A stretch of 30,839 nt of DNA, taken from positions 1-30,839 of the forward strand of contig UQKO01000026.1 in assembly GCA_900541575.1 (NCBI GenBank), in the 5' to 3' direction. This document shows positions 7,325 through 15,332 of this stretch, piece after piece. Positions within the stretch are counted from its first letter, which is position 1; each line of letters begins with the position of its first letter. The position numbers and the translations under genes were made by a program. Under the pieces are notes generated by a model, which saw nothing but the letters and a program-made list of their open reading frames with translations, made no database searches and had not been told where the DNA came from. This stretch comes from an uncultured Prevotella sp. GTDB taxonomy: Bacteria > Bacteroidota > Bacteroidia > Bacteroidales > Bacteroidaceae.

Positions 7325-8449
7325 TTATAGTTTACGCATCAGTTTTTCCACCATTGTGCGTTTCCAAAGGCCGAAATTGTTGGCTAGAATTTGTTTGCGC
7401 GCTTCGCGTACGAGCCATAAGTAGAATGCCAAGTTGTGGATGGAGGCAATCTGCATAGCCAGAAGTTCTTTGGCTTTAAAGAGGTGGTGGAGGTAGGCTT
7501 TGGTATACTGCACGTCTGCAAAACAATGGCCCATGGGGTCGACGGGCTCGAAACAATCGGCCCACTTTGCATTGCGCATATTAATCACGCCCTCGGCGGT
7601 GAAGAGGCAAGCGTTGCGTCCATTTCGCGTAGGCATTACGCAATCGAACATATCAACACCACGTTCAATAGCCTCGAGAATGTTGACAGGTGTGCCCACT
7701 CCCATGAGATATCGCGGACGATCGGTGGGCAGAATTTCGTTGACCACTTCAATCATTTCATACATCATCTCGGCTGGCTCTCCCACGGCGAGGCCACCAA
7801 TGGCATAGCCTTCGGCGCCAAAGTCGCTCATGAATTTGGCGCTTTCCTGACGCAAGTCTTTATATACGCAACCCTGCACAATGGGGAATAGTGCTTGCTT
7901 GTAGCCATACTTAGGCTCTGTCTCGTTGAAGCGTTTCCAACAACGCTTCATCCATCCGTGGGTGAGGTCGAGGCTTTTTCGGGCATAGGCATAGTCGGCT
8001 GTGCCGGGAGGACATTCATCGAAAGCCATCATGATATCGGCGCCGATGGTTCGTTCAATGTCCATCACGCGTTCGGGCGAGAAGAAATGCTTGCTTCCGT
8101 CGATGTGGGAACGAAACTCACAACCTTCTTCCGAGAGTTTACGAATACCCGAAAGCGAGAACACTTGGAAACCACCGCTATCGGTCAGCATGGGGCGGTC
8201 AAAGCCGTTGAACTTGTGTAGTCCGCCTGCTCGTTCTAGAATGTCGAGGCCTGGACGCAGATAGAGGTGGTACGTATTTCCGAGGATGATTTCGGCATTG
8301 ATATCATCCTTAATTTCGCGCAGGTGAACACCTTTCACACTACCCACTGTGCCCACGGGCATGAAGATTGGAGTATGTATTTGTCCGTGATCGGTGGTAA
8401 TCAGTCCAGCTCGAGCAGCGCCATCGGTATGTAAGAGATCGTATTTCAA
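7325..8449 (-). CDS. tgt: Queuine/preQ1 tRNA-guanine transglycosylase
   Basis: Tgt exchanges guanine 34 of tRNA-Asp, -Asn, -His and -Tyr for preQ1, the first tRNA-level step of queuosine synthesis. The 374-residue protein carries LHTDGAARAG near the start, MLTDSGGFQVFSLS with the base-recognition Asp, the GGLAVGE loop and the nucleophile region GVDMFDCVMPTRNGR. The zinc site of E. coli-type Tgt (DPECDCYTC, then His in TIHNL) reads DPMGHCFAD here: two of the three cysteines are missing while the IHNL histidine remains. The start is TTG; the N-terminal family motif begins right after it and no ATG is available. It probably forms a transcription unit with the downstream LptF/G-type gene. Confidence 0.95.
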   Translation of the reverse strand: MKYDLLHTDGAARAGLITTDHGQIHTPIFMPVGTVGSVKGVHLREIKDDINAEIILGNTYHLYLRPGLDILERAGGLHKFNGFDRPMLTDSGGFQVFSLSGIRKLSEEGCEFRSHIDGSKHFFSPERVMDIERTIGADIMMAFDECPPGTADYAYARKSLDLTHGWMKRCWKRFNETEPKYGYKQALFPIVQGCVYKDLRQESAKFMSDFGAEGYAIGGLAVGEPAEMMYEMIEVVNEILPTDRPRYLMGVGTPVNILEAIERGVDMFDCVMPTRNGRNACLFTAEGVINMRNAKWADCFEPVDPMGHCFADVQYTKAYLHHLFKAKELLAMQIASIHNLAFYLWLVREARKQILANNFGLWKRTMVEKLMRKL

Positions 8450-8465
8450 GTTTATTTATAGCTAA

Positions 8466-8519
8466 GTAAAACAAAAAATAGTAATACATCCTAGTTGTTT
8501 GCAAGGGGATGTATTTACT
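8466..8519 (-). terminator. Probable lon terminator: 12-bp stem followed by T-rich run
   Basis: On the minus strand AGTAAATACATCC (8519-8507) pairs with GGATGTATTACT (8491-8480) with one bulge and is followed by ATTTTTTGTTTT. This is the layout of an intrinsic terminator for lon transcripts. It lies just before tgt and may also overlap the tgt promoter region. Confidence 0.6.
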
Positions 8520-8526
8520 TGGTTGG

Positions 8527-8594
8527 TTCTCTCCCCGTTCTGTGTGGCAAAGCTAATACAATACTACGCGTTTGCCCACAGAACATAGAGAGAA
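8527..8594. repeat. Long hairpin just 3' of lon
   Basis: GTTCTGTGTGGCAAA (8537-8551) pairs with TTTGCCCACAGAAC (8571-8584) with one bulged base, and the outer TTCTCT (8527-8532) pairs with AGAGAA (8589-8594). The apical loop is 19 nt. It starts 31 nt after the lon stop and has no T-run on either side. Confidence 0.6.
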
Positions 8595-8625
8595 AAGGGG
8601 AGAATGCTAGCGGCGGGAAAGACTA

Positions 8626-11157
8626 TTATTTCAGCAATCTTGCAGCCACTTCGCTAGAGTGTGATGTCGATGGCTGCTTGTCTGTTTCCTGCTTTTCATT
8701 CTCATCAATGGAGAGTTCTATGGCATGAGCCACCTTCTCTTCAAGCAACGCAAAGCGCAGCACATCTTGCACATCTTCAACAAAGTGGAATTTGAGGCCT
8801 TCTACATAGCGTGTATTGATTTCTTCGATGTCCTTGCGGTTCTCTTCCGAAATCAGGATGTCTGTGATACCCGCACGTTTCGCAGCAAGGATTTTTTCCT
8901 TTATGCCGCCTACGGGGAGCACTTTCCCACGCAGCGTAATCTCACCTGTCATGGCAATGTGGTCGCGCACGCGGCGTTGCGTTAGTGCAGAGGCAATGGA
9001 GGTTGCTATAGTGATACCTGCCGACGGACCATCTTTTGGCGTAGCCCCTTCGGGCACGTGAATATGTATGCTCCAATGATCGAATACGCGATAGTCGATG
9101 CCCAGCGTGTCGGCATGTGAGCGGATGTATTCCAAAGCCAATACGGCGCTTTCTTTCATTACGTCGCCCAAGTTGCCTGTAAGTGTGAGCTTGCCGCCTT
9201 TGCTGCGGCTCACGCTTGTCTCGATGAAAAGAATTTCACCGCCCACGGCTGTCCAAGCCAATCCTGTTACCACGCCAGCGTACTTATTGCCTTGATACTT
9301 GTCGCGACTAAAGAGTGGCTTGCCCAATAACATCTCTACATCGGCAGGCTTGATGCTTTTGTCCTTGAAAGGCATCAAGCCTTCTTTGCTTGTCGAGGTG
9401 AGATAGGCCACTTTGCGGAATATCTTTTCAATCTGCTTCTCAAGTTGGCGCACGCCACTTTCGCGTGTGTATTTCTCGATGATAAATTCTATGGCTGAGG
9501 GCGTAAACTTTAGTTTGCCGCCCTCACCGAAATCGAAAGCTCCTTGTTCCTTCTGTATGAGGTGACGACGGGCTATCTCCTTCTTCTCCTCCGTGAGGTA
9601 CCCATCCACTTGAATCACCTCCATGCGGTCGAGTAGCGGTTGAGGAATTGTCTGCAAACTGTTCGCAGTAGCAATGAAGAACACTCGGGAGAGGTCGTAA
9701 TCGAGGTCGAGGAAATTGTCGTGGAAGGTGTTGTTCTGCTCAGGATCTAGTACTTCGAGCAGAGCGCTATGAGGGTCACCATTATAGTTGTTGTCCGACA
9801 CCTTGTCTATTTCGTCGAGTACAAAAAGCGGATTGCTCGTGCCAGCTTTCATTACGCCCTTGATGATACGTCCGGGCATGGCTCCTACGTAGGTGCGTCG
9901 ATGGCCACGAATTTCAGCTTCATCGTGTACACCACCTAGCGAGATACGTACGTACTTACGTCCTAAGGCTTCGGCAATGCTGTGGCCGAGCGATGTCTTG
10001 CCCACGCCCGGAGGACCTACGAGACAGAGAATGGGCGACTTGGCATCGTGGCGATAGCGCAGCGAAGCAAGGTGTTCAAGGATGCGTTCCTTTACTTTTT
10101 CCATGCCGTAGTGGTCGCGTTCAAGGATGCGGCTTGCGTTTTTCACGCTCAAATCGTCGTTACTATACACTCCCCAAGGCAATCCCACAATGGTCTGTAG
10201 ATAGTTGAGCTGCACGCTATAATCTGGCATTTGCTGATTCATTCGTTTCAGCTTTTCGAGCTCGCGCTTGAATGTGCTCTGCACCTTGGCTGGAAAGTCT
10301 ATCTCTTTGGCTTGTTTTTCGAGTTGAGCCACATCGCTATTGTCTGTTCCATCGCCAAGCTCCTTTTGTAGATTTTTGATTTGTTGCTGTAGGAAATACT
10401 GTCGTTGTTGTTCGTCAAGCTCATCATGGGTGCGACTCTCGATGTCTAATCTGAGTTTCGCAAGGTCTACTTCACGATGGAGCAACTTAAGCAACTTCAT
10501 GGCACGTTCATAAATGTCATGCTCCTGAAATAGCTCATAGCGCTCGGCTTGCGAAAATTTCATGTTCCCGCAGATAAAGTTGATGAGAAACACGGGATGC
10601 TTGATGTTGCCAATGGCAAAAGCAGCCTCTGTCGATCGAATATCTTTGTTGAGATCGAGATATTTCAGTACGGCTTTGCGGCAAGCATCGGCCAAGGTCT
10701 GAAATTTTATATCGTCTTTGTCAATACTTGGTTCCTCAATGTGTGTGGCCTCCACACGCATCACGGGATGGCGACGCTTGATTTGTTCGAGTTTGATAGC
10801 GCCATACGTCTGCATAATGGCCATTTTGTTGCCTCCAGGCATATCGATGATACGCATTACGCGTGCCACCACGCCTTCATCGTAGAGGTCGGAGCGCTCG
10901 GGCTCTTCCACTTTGGCATCCTTTTGTGCCAATACGGCTATCATGGTACCCTTTTCTAGTGATTGCTTGACCACTGGTAGACTGATGGCTCGGCCTACGA
11001 GTACAGATCCAACTACTCCTGGAAACATAAGCATGTTGCGCAGGGCAATAGCGGGCAATGGCGACTTAAATGGAGTGGCTAGCAAAGCATCCATGTCGCC
11101 GTCGAAATCGGCAATGAGTGAGAATGAATTCTGTGGGGTGTCGTCGTTTCCTAACAT
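8626..11157 (-). CDS. lon: ATP-dependent protease Lon (La)
   Basis: Lon degrades misfolded and regulatory proteins in the cytoplasm as a homohexamer. With the ATG start chosen here the protein has 843 residues. In order: LON N-terminal substrate-binding domain (from PAIALRNMLMFPG), a coiled-coil region (QQRQYFLQQQIKNLQKEL), the AAA+ module with Walker A GPPGVGKT (381-388) and Walker B LFVLDEIDKV, and the serine protease domain with catalytic Ser in PKDGPSAG (about 712) and catalytic Lys in GGIKEK. An upstream in-frame TTG at 11244 would add 29 residues that do not look like Lon; ATG at 11157 (MLGNDDTPQ) is preferred. A TAACTTTG promoter box lies at 11287-11294. Confidence 0.96.
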   Translation of the reverse strand: MLGNDDTPQNSFSLIADFDGDMDALLATPFKSPLPAIALRNMLMFPGVVGSVLVGRAISLPVVKQSLEKGTMIAVLAQKDAKVEEPERSDLYDEGVVARVMRIIDMPGGNKMAIMQTYGAIKLEQIKRRHPVMRVEATHIEEPSIDKDDIKFQTLADACRKAVLKYLDLNKDIRSTEAAFAIGNIKHPVFLINFICGNMKFSQAERYELFQEHDIYERAMKLLKLLHREVDLAKLRLDIESRTHDELDEQQRQYFLQQQIKNLQKELGDGTDNSDVAQLEKQAKEIDFPAKVQSTFKRELEKLKRMNQQMPDYSVQLNYLQTIVGLPWGVYSNDDLSVKNASRILERDHYGMEKVKERILEHLASLRYRHDAKSPILCLVGPPGVGKTSLGHSIAEALGRKYVRISLGGVHDEAEIRGHRRTYVGAMPGRIIKGVMKAGTSNPLFVLDEIDKVSDNNYNGDPHSALLEVLDPEQNNTFHDNFLDLDYDLSRVFFIATANSLQTIPQPLLDRMEVIQVDGYLTEEKKEIARRHLIQKEQGAFDFGEGGKLKFTPSAIEFIIEKYTRESGVRQLEKQIEKIFRKVAYLTSTSKEGLMPFKDKSIKPADVEMLLGKPLFSRDKYQGNKYAGVVTGLAWTAVGGEILFIETSVSRSKGGKLTLTGNLGDVMKESAVLALEYIRSHADTLGIDYRVFDHWSIHIHVPEGATPKDGPSAGITIATSIASALTQRRVRDHIAMTGEITLRGKVLPVGGIKEKILAAKRAGITDILISEENRKDIEEINTRYVEGLKFHFVEDVQDVLRFALLEEKVAHAIELSIDENEKQETDKQPSTSHSSEVAARLLK

Positions 11158-11286
11158 ATATTTGTTTTCGTGCGTTTGGAGGTTTCTGAGCCCATTGTGG
11201 GCAAGGAGCGTGTCCTTTGCAGAGAATGGTGCAATGCTTTGCAATGAAGCTCGCTCCGATTCCTAAGCAATGCTGCCTATATTCTG

Positions 11287-11294
11287 CAAAGTTA
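11287..11294 (-). promoter_or_regulatory. lon promoter -7 box TAACTTTG
   Basis: On the minus strand TAACTTTG lies about 130 nt before the chosen lon ATG and 43 nt before the alternative TTG. No clear TTTG -33 box. If used, it gives a leader of about 120 nt. No heat-shock type motif was recognised. Confidence 0.55.
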
Positions 11295-11609
11295 CAAATA
11301 AAATGGGATATGCACGCTCTTATGTTTGCAAACTCTGCAAATGACCATGTAAAAACAATTCACGCACATACGTACGCGCTTTAATTGGTTCATGGTTAAG
11401 ATTTCTCATTGCTTGCACCAATTGCTTGTAATATGTTGGTAATCAGCGGAATATATGAATAAAGTGCAAGGAGTATAGATAAGTAAAGGCAAAAAGACTT
11501 GAATTGCGCGTGTTCGTGTGCTATCTTCAGAGAGAAAAAATTCGTAAATACGTGACGCAACTTTGGGTAATGAATAACATTGTTCCACCTTGGCTTAATC
11601 TATAAAATC
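11295..11609. other. Intergenic region between the divergent lon and pgi genes
   Basis: No gene is supported; a short minus-strand frame here has no recognisable features. The region is A+T-rich and contains two weak, interleaved inverted repeats: ACCATG (11344-11349) with CATGGT (11391-11396), and AATTGGT (11383-11389) with ACCAATT (11417-11423). Confidence 0.5.
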
Positions 11610-11640
11610 TTTGCGCTTCTCTACTTTTTCACTAACTTTG
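11610..11640 (+). promoter_or_regulatory. pgi promoter: TTTG -33, 19-nt spacer, TAACTTTG -7
   Basis: TTTG at 11610-11613, a 19-nt spacer and TAACTTTG at 11633-11640 match the Bacteroidota housekeeping promoter consensus exactly in both boxes and spacing. Transcription should start near 11647, giving a leader of about 34 nt before the pgi ATG. Confidence 0.85.
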
Positions 11641-11680
11641 CCCCCGCAAAACAAACTAAGACATATATACACAAACAACA

Positions 11681-13027
11681 ATGAGCAACAACATTCGCTT
11701 AGAAGTGAACAAGGCTGCACAATTTCTCGCAGCCGGTGCCGTAGAGGCACTCGAACCTCGTGTGAAAGCCGCACAGAAGGCATTGGAAGATGGTACCTGC
11801 GCTGGCAATGATTTCCTCGGTTGGATGCACCTAGCATCGTCGATTACCCCTGAGCATCTAGCTGATTTGAAGGCTACGGCAAAGGTGTTGCGCGAAAATT
11901 GCGATACTATCGTAGTGGCAGGTATCGGCGGTAGCTATCTTGGCGCACGTGCTGTGATCGAGGCTCTCAGCAATAGCTTCGAATGGCTCACCAATGATGG
12001 TAAGAATCCCGTTATTCTCTTTGCAGGTAATAACATAGGCGAGGACTATCTCTTTGAACTCACAGAGTATTTGAAGGGCCGCAAGTTTGGTGTAATCAAC
12101 ATCTCAAAGAGCGGTACCACTACCGAGACAGCCTTGGCTTTCCGTCTGCTTCGTAAGCAGTGTGAAGAGCAGCGTGGCGTTGAGATGGCTCGCAAGGTGA
12201 TTGTGGCCGTGACAGATGCAAAGAAGGGCGCCGCCCGTGTTACTGCCGATAAGGAAGGCTATAAGAGCTTTATCATTCCCGATAATGTAGGAGGTCGTTT
12301 CTCTGTGCTTACTCCCGTCGGACTTCTTCCTATCGCTTGCGCTGGCTTCGATATCGAAGCCCTTGTAAAGGGGGCCGCCGATATGGAGAAACTCACCGCT
12401 CCTGAGGTGCCTTTTGCAGAGAATCCTGCCGAGCAATATGCCGCTGTGCGCAATGCACTCTATGCTGGCGGTAAAAAGACCGAAATCCTTGTCAATTTCC
12501 AGCCTAAACTTCATTACATGAACGAATGGTGGAAACAACTCTACGGTGAGAGCGAGGGTAAGGATGGTAAGGGTATCTTCCCCGCAGCTGTCGACTTCAC
12601 TACTGACCTTCACTCTATGGGACAGTGGATTCAAGAAGGCGAACGCACCATCTTTGAAACTGTGGTGAGCGTGGAAAATCCTGAACACAAACTTCTCTTC
12701 CCTCATGATGATGAAAACCTCGATGGACTCAACTTCCTCGAAGGTAAGCGCGTGGACGAGGTGAACAAAATGGCGGAACTCGGCACGCAGTTGGCTCATG
12801 TCGATGGCGGTGTGCCCAATATGCGTCTCGTTGTAGAGCAACTTGACGAATATCATTTGGGTCAGATGATTTACTTCTTCGAGCGTGCCTGTGGCATCAG
12901 CGGTCTGCTTCTCGAAGTAAATCCCTTCAATCAACCGGGCGTTGAGGCTTATAAGAAGAATATGTTCGCACTCCTAGGCAAACCTGGTTACGAAAAGGAA
13001 ACTGCTGCGATTAAGGCGAAACTATAA
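11681..13027 (+). CDS. pgi: Glucose-6-phosphate isomerase
   Basis: Pgi interconverts glucose 6-phosphate and fructose 6-phosphate in glycolysis and gluconeogenesis. The 448-residue length is that of the short bacterial form (as in Bacillus or Thermotoga), not the E. coli form of about 550. Signature parts are GIGGSYLGAR (81-90), the phosphate-binding ISKSGTTTETALAFR (141-155), GGRFSVLTPVGLLPIACAG, and the region MNEWWKQLYGESEGK with the catalytic-base glutamate. The ATG is preceded by a near-perfect Bacteroidota promoter, so the gene is probably strongly transcribed from its own start. It is followed by a 195-nt structured element and then the HAD gene on the same strand. Confidence 0.97.
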   Translation: MSNNIRLEVNKAAQFLAAGAVEALEPRVKAAQKALEDGTCAGNDFLGWMHLASSITPEHLADLKATAKVLRENCDTIVVAGIGGSYLGARAVIEALSNSFEWLTNDGKNPVILFAGNNIGEDYLFELTEYLKGRKFGVINISKSGTTTETALAFRLLRKQCEEQRGVEMARKVIVAVTDAKKGAARVTADKEGYKSFIIPDNVGGRFSVLTPVGLLPIACAGFDIEALVKGAADMEKLTAPEVPFAENPAEQYAAVRNALYAGGKKTEILVNFQPKLHYMNEWWKQLYGESEGKDGKGIFPAAVDFTTDLHSMGQWIQEGERTIFETVVSVENPEHKLLFPHDDENLDGLNFLEGKRVDEVNKMAELGTQLAHVDGGVPNMRLVVEQLDEYHLGQMIYFFERACGISGLLLEVNPFNQPGVEAYKKNMFALLGKPGYEKETAAIKAKL

Positions 13028-13058
13028 GCTCGAGGCGTAGACAGAATATTTTTTTCAA

Positions 13059-13253
13059 GCAACGAGTTAGCAAGTGCTGCCCGAGTGGGTAGGCTTGGTT
13101 ATGCGCTCACCCTCCCGAGTTCACTATGTGCATCTGCAGAGCATTCACCCCGCTCTGTGGACGATGCGTCTCTTGTATGGGTAAAGTAGTGGGGAGAAAG
13201 GTGAGCAAGTAGCCATCCGAAGAAGTCCCAACAGCATTTGCCAACTCGTTTGC
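13059..13253 (+). ncRNA. 195-nt rod-like structured element between pgi and the HAD gene (candidate ncRNA or MITE-like repeat)
   Basis: The outer arms 13059-13079 and 13232-13253 pair over about 20 positions with one mismatch, one bulge and one G-U. Inside, GCTCACCCTCCC (13105-13116) pairs with GGGAG (13192-13196) plus GGTGAGC (13200-13206), separated by an AAA bulge. An apical hairpin has GTGCATC (13128-13134) with GATGCGT (13163-13169) and CAGAGC (13137-13142) with GCTCTG (13152-13157). The 3' arm is followed by GTTTTTATTT on the plus strand, terminator-like. Closing stem, central internal loop and apical stem resemble the outline of 6S RNA, but I cannot confirm that. No good promoter is seen directly upstream, so processing from the pgi transcript or a MITE origin are alternatives. 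Orientation is uncertain. Confidence 0.45.
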
Positions 13254-13279
13254 TGCGTTTTTATTTCGTTACAAACTCA

Positions 13280-13981
13280 ATGACTCAAGACATTACGAAG
13301 CCGTGCCTCAAGGCCGTGCTATTCGACATGGATGGCGTGCTCTTCGACTCCATGCCCAATCATGCCAACTCCTGGGCAAAGGTGTGTACCGAGTTTGGCT
13401 TAACCATAACTGCCCAAGAAGCTTATATGCACGAGGGGCGTACGGGCGAGGCTATCATCAATATCCTTGCTCACCGATACTGGAATCGCGACGCTACGCC
13501 CGAGGAGGTGAAACTGATTTATGAGGAGAAGTGTCGTCTGTTTAATGCCTGCCCCGAAGCGCCCAAGATGCCAGGAGCAGAGCAAGTGCTTGAGGAGGTG
13601 AAGCGTGCAGGACTGACTATCGTGGTGGTGACAGGTAGCGGACAAAAATCTTTGCTCGACCGCTTAGAGCATAACTACCCAGGCTTTTTTACCCCCGAAC
13701 TCATCGTTTCGAGCAAGGATGTGATACATGGAAAACCCAATCCCGAGCCTTATCTTATGGGGCTACAGAAGGCGGGAGTAAGGGCTGACGAGGCAATGGT
13801 CGTGGAAAATGCACCTTTGGGTGTACGAGCTGGAGTGGCAGCGGGCATCTTCACTGTAGCTGTCAATACGGGGCCACTTCCAGTAGAAACTCTCTCAAGC
13901 GAAGGAGCTAACATCGTACTCCCCTCTATGATGGACTTGGCTCATGATTTCAAACATATAGCTAGCAGATGGGAAGTATAG
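13280..13981 (+). CDS. HAD-superfamily hydrolase, beta-phosphoglucomutase-like
   Basis: The 233-residue protein is a subfamily I HAD phosphatase with a helical cap. Motif I is AVLFDMDGVLFDS with nucleophile Asp16 and acid/base Asp18. Motif II is the Thr/Ser in VVVTGSGQKS, motif III the Lys in HGKPNPEPY, and motif IV MVVENAPLGVRAG. The motif I context (DMDGVLFDS) and the PNPEPY segment are typical of sugar-phosphate phosphatases and phosphoglucomutases; the substrate is unknown. An ATG 42 nt further upstream would add 14 residues (MPTRLLRFYF...) that do not fit the family, so the start at MTQDITKP is preferred. Its 3' end overlaps tcdA by 13 nt, implying translational coupling. Confidence 0.85.
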   Translation: MTQDITKPCLKAVLFDMDGVLFDSMPNHANSWAKVCTEFGLTITAQEAYMHEGRTGEAIINILAHRYWNRDATPEEVKLIYEEKCRLFNACPEAPKMPGAEQVLEEVKRAGLTIVVVTGSGQKSLLDRLEHNYPGFFTPELIVSSKDVIHGKPNPEPYLMGLQKAGVRADEAMVVENAPLGVRAGVAAGIFTVAVNTGPLPVETLSSEGANIVLPSMMDLAHDFKHIASRWEV

Positions 13982-14781
13982 AAAAGGCTATTTACAATCG
14001 CACCGAACGATTGCTAGGCAATGAGGCCATGGAGCGCTTGGCTCAAAAAAGCGTGATTATCTTTGGCGTAGGCGGTGTGGGTAGTTGGTGTGCTGAAAGT
14101 TTGGTACGCTCGGGCATAAGCCACGTGACTATTGTTGATTCCGATCGTGTGTGTATTACCAATGTGAACCGACAAATCATGGCCACCATGCAAACTGTGG
14201 GCATGGTTAAGGTGGAGGCGCTCAAGCAGCGTCTACTCACTATCAATCCTAAGGCAGAAATCACGGCCATTCAAAAAATATATACTGAAAGCACTGCTGA
14301 AGATTTTGATATTGAGAAGTACGACTACATAGTCGATGCCATCGACTCTTTACAGGACAAGGCGCTACTTATTCTCAATGCATGCCGCACGAATGCTAAA
14401 TTTTTCTCATCTATGGGAGCCGCCCTAAAGATGGATCCCACGAAGGTGAGCGTAGCCGAATTTTGGAAAGTACGAGGATGTCCGCTAGGTGCTGCACTGC
14501 GTCGTAAGTTTAAGGGCAGTAAGACATTCCCTGCTCGTAAGTTTAAGTGTGTATATAGCGAAGAACTTCTTCCCAATCTCGGACAGAGCCACGCCTGTGG
14601 TACGGCTGCTTGCCTGTGTCCCAAGGCCGAGCATGGTCCTGGCGACCTTGAATTGCTCAATCATGAGTGGTGTAGTTCGAAGGCTCAAATCAATGGTAGC
14701 CTTTCTCATATCACGGCCATCTTCGGTTTTACTATTGCAGGAATGATTATGCAAGATGCCACCAAGGTCGAGGAGAGATAA
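13969..14781 (+). CDS. tcdA: tRNA threonylcarbamoyladenosine dehydratase (TcdA/CsdL family)
   Basis: TcdA converts t6A37 of tRNA to the cyclic form ct6A in an ATP-dependent reaction related to E1/ThiF adenylation. The 270-residue length fits the family. Visible features are the N-terminal RTERLLGNEAMERL, the nucleotide-binding GVGGVGSWCAESLVRSG (33-49), the Asp in TIVDSDRVCITNVNRQ, DYIVDAIDSLQDKALL, and a C-terminal NGSLSHITAIFGFTIAGMI block. The start is within the end of the HAD gene (13-nt overlap), so the two are probably one operon. The functional link between them is not evident. Confidence 0.92.
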   Translation: MGSIEKAIYNRTERLLGNEAMERLAQKSVIIFGVGGVGSWCAESLVRSGISHVTIVDSDRVCITNVNRQIMATMQTVGMVKVEALKQRLLTINPKAEITAIQKIYTESTAEDFDIEKYDYIVDAIDSLQDKALLILNACRTNAKFFSSMGAALKMDPTKVSVAEFWKVRGCPLGAALRRKFKGSKTFPARKFKCVYSEELLPNLGQSHACGTAACLCPKAEHGPGDLELLNHEWCSSKAQINGSLSHITAIFGFTIAGMIMQDATKVEER

Positions 14782-14847
14782 TCTCATCTCTCCTAGGAAG
14801 CGGAAGTGGCCTTTCCTGGTTTAGAGCTTTGCGGCCTTTTCACTTAT

Positions 14848-14906
14848 ACGCCAAGCGGGCAGACATTGCATCCTATATAGGGATGTAGTGTCTGCCCGCT
14901 TGGCGT
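14848..14906. repeat. 18-bp perfect inverted repeat between convergent tcdA and queF
   Basis: Arms 14848-14865 and 14889-14906 (ACGCCAAGCGGGCAGACA and its exact complement) enclose a 23-nt segment in which CATCC and GGATG can extend the stem. The G+C-rich stem should be very stable as RNA. There is no adjacent T-run on either strand, but its place 66 nt after tcdA, between convergent genes, suggests a bidirectional transcription block or 3'-end protection. Confidence 0.75.
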
Positions 14907-14998
14907 TGGCGTGGGAATCATCCGAAACTAGGCAAGACTCCTATTTTCGAGTCTGCGGACATTTCCAGTTGTATGATGAGAAAAGTGACTTATATGTC

Positions 14999-15284
14999 GT
15001 CCACAGATGTGCATCTTGCCATTCTCAGATGTCCACCTTTCCATTCACAGATGCACATCTTTCCATTCACAGATGCACATCTTTCCATTCACAGATGCAC
15101 ATCTTTCCGTTGTTCACCGCCCAGTGACTGATCGTTCACCGCTCGGTGACTTATCGTTCACCGCCCGGTGAACGATGGGAAAGTCTTCAAGAAGAAACGG
15201 AATGACCTAGGTTTTAGCGTGATAATGAAGAAGTTCTGAGCAATCTGTTCACTGCTTACGAAATTCGCCGTTCACAAGGGGATT
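14999..15284 (-). repeat. Dispersed 3'-end repeat, copy B
   Basis: Five 22-bp units run head to tail at 14999-15108 (core CACAGATGCACATC; the last three are identical). Three further 22-bp units follow at 15111-15176 on the CGTTCACCGCCC core, ending in the hairpin GTTCACC-GCCC-GGTGAAC. The conserved block 15177-15284 (GGGAAAGTCTTCAA, AAACGGAATGACCTAG, CACTGCTTACGAAATTCGCCG) follows, and queF ends at 15333. It therefore lies 3' of queF in the same relative orientation as copy A to its gene. The first array has five units here but only two in copy A. Confidence 0.88.
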
Positions 15285-15332
15285 TTTCATCTATGCAATG
15301 AGACGATTTGGGGTTTACAGGCCGTTGGGTGA

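Noticed and set aside
11406..11588. 60-codon minus-strand frame between lon and pgi
   Set aside because: No recognisable motif, no promoter or coherent protein character; its end overlaps the pgi promoter neighbourhood only by chance.
12104..12934. Long open frame opposite pgi (276 codons)
   Set aside because: Antisense to a clear pgi gene; composition is explained by the codon bias of the sense strand.
14888..15127. 79-codon plus-strand frame through the 22-bp repeats
   Set aside because: The peptide simply repeats the tandem DNA unit; 22 is not a multiple of 3, so frame openness is incidental.
14999..15176. Possible CRISPR array (tandem 22-bp units)
   Set aside because: The units are contiguous with no variable spacers, and no cas genes are in the window.
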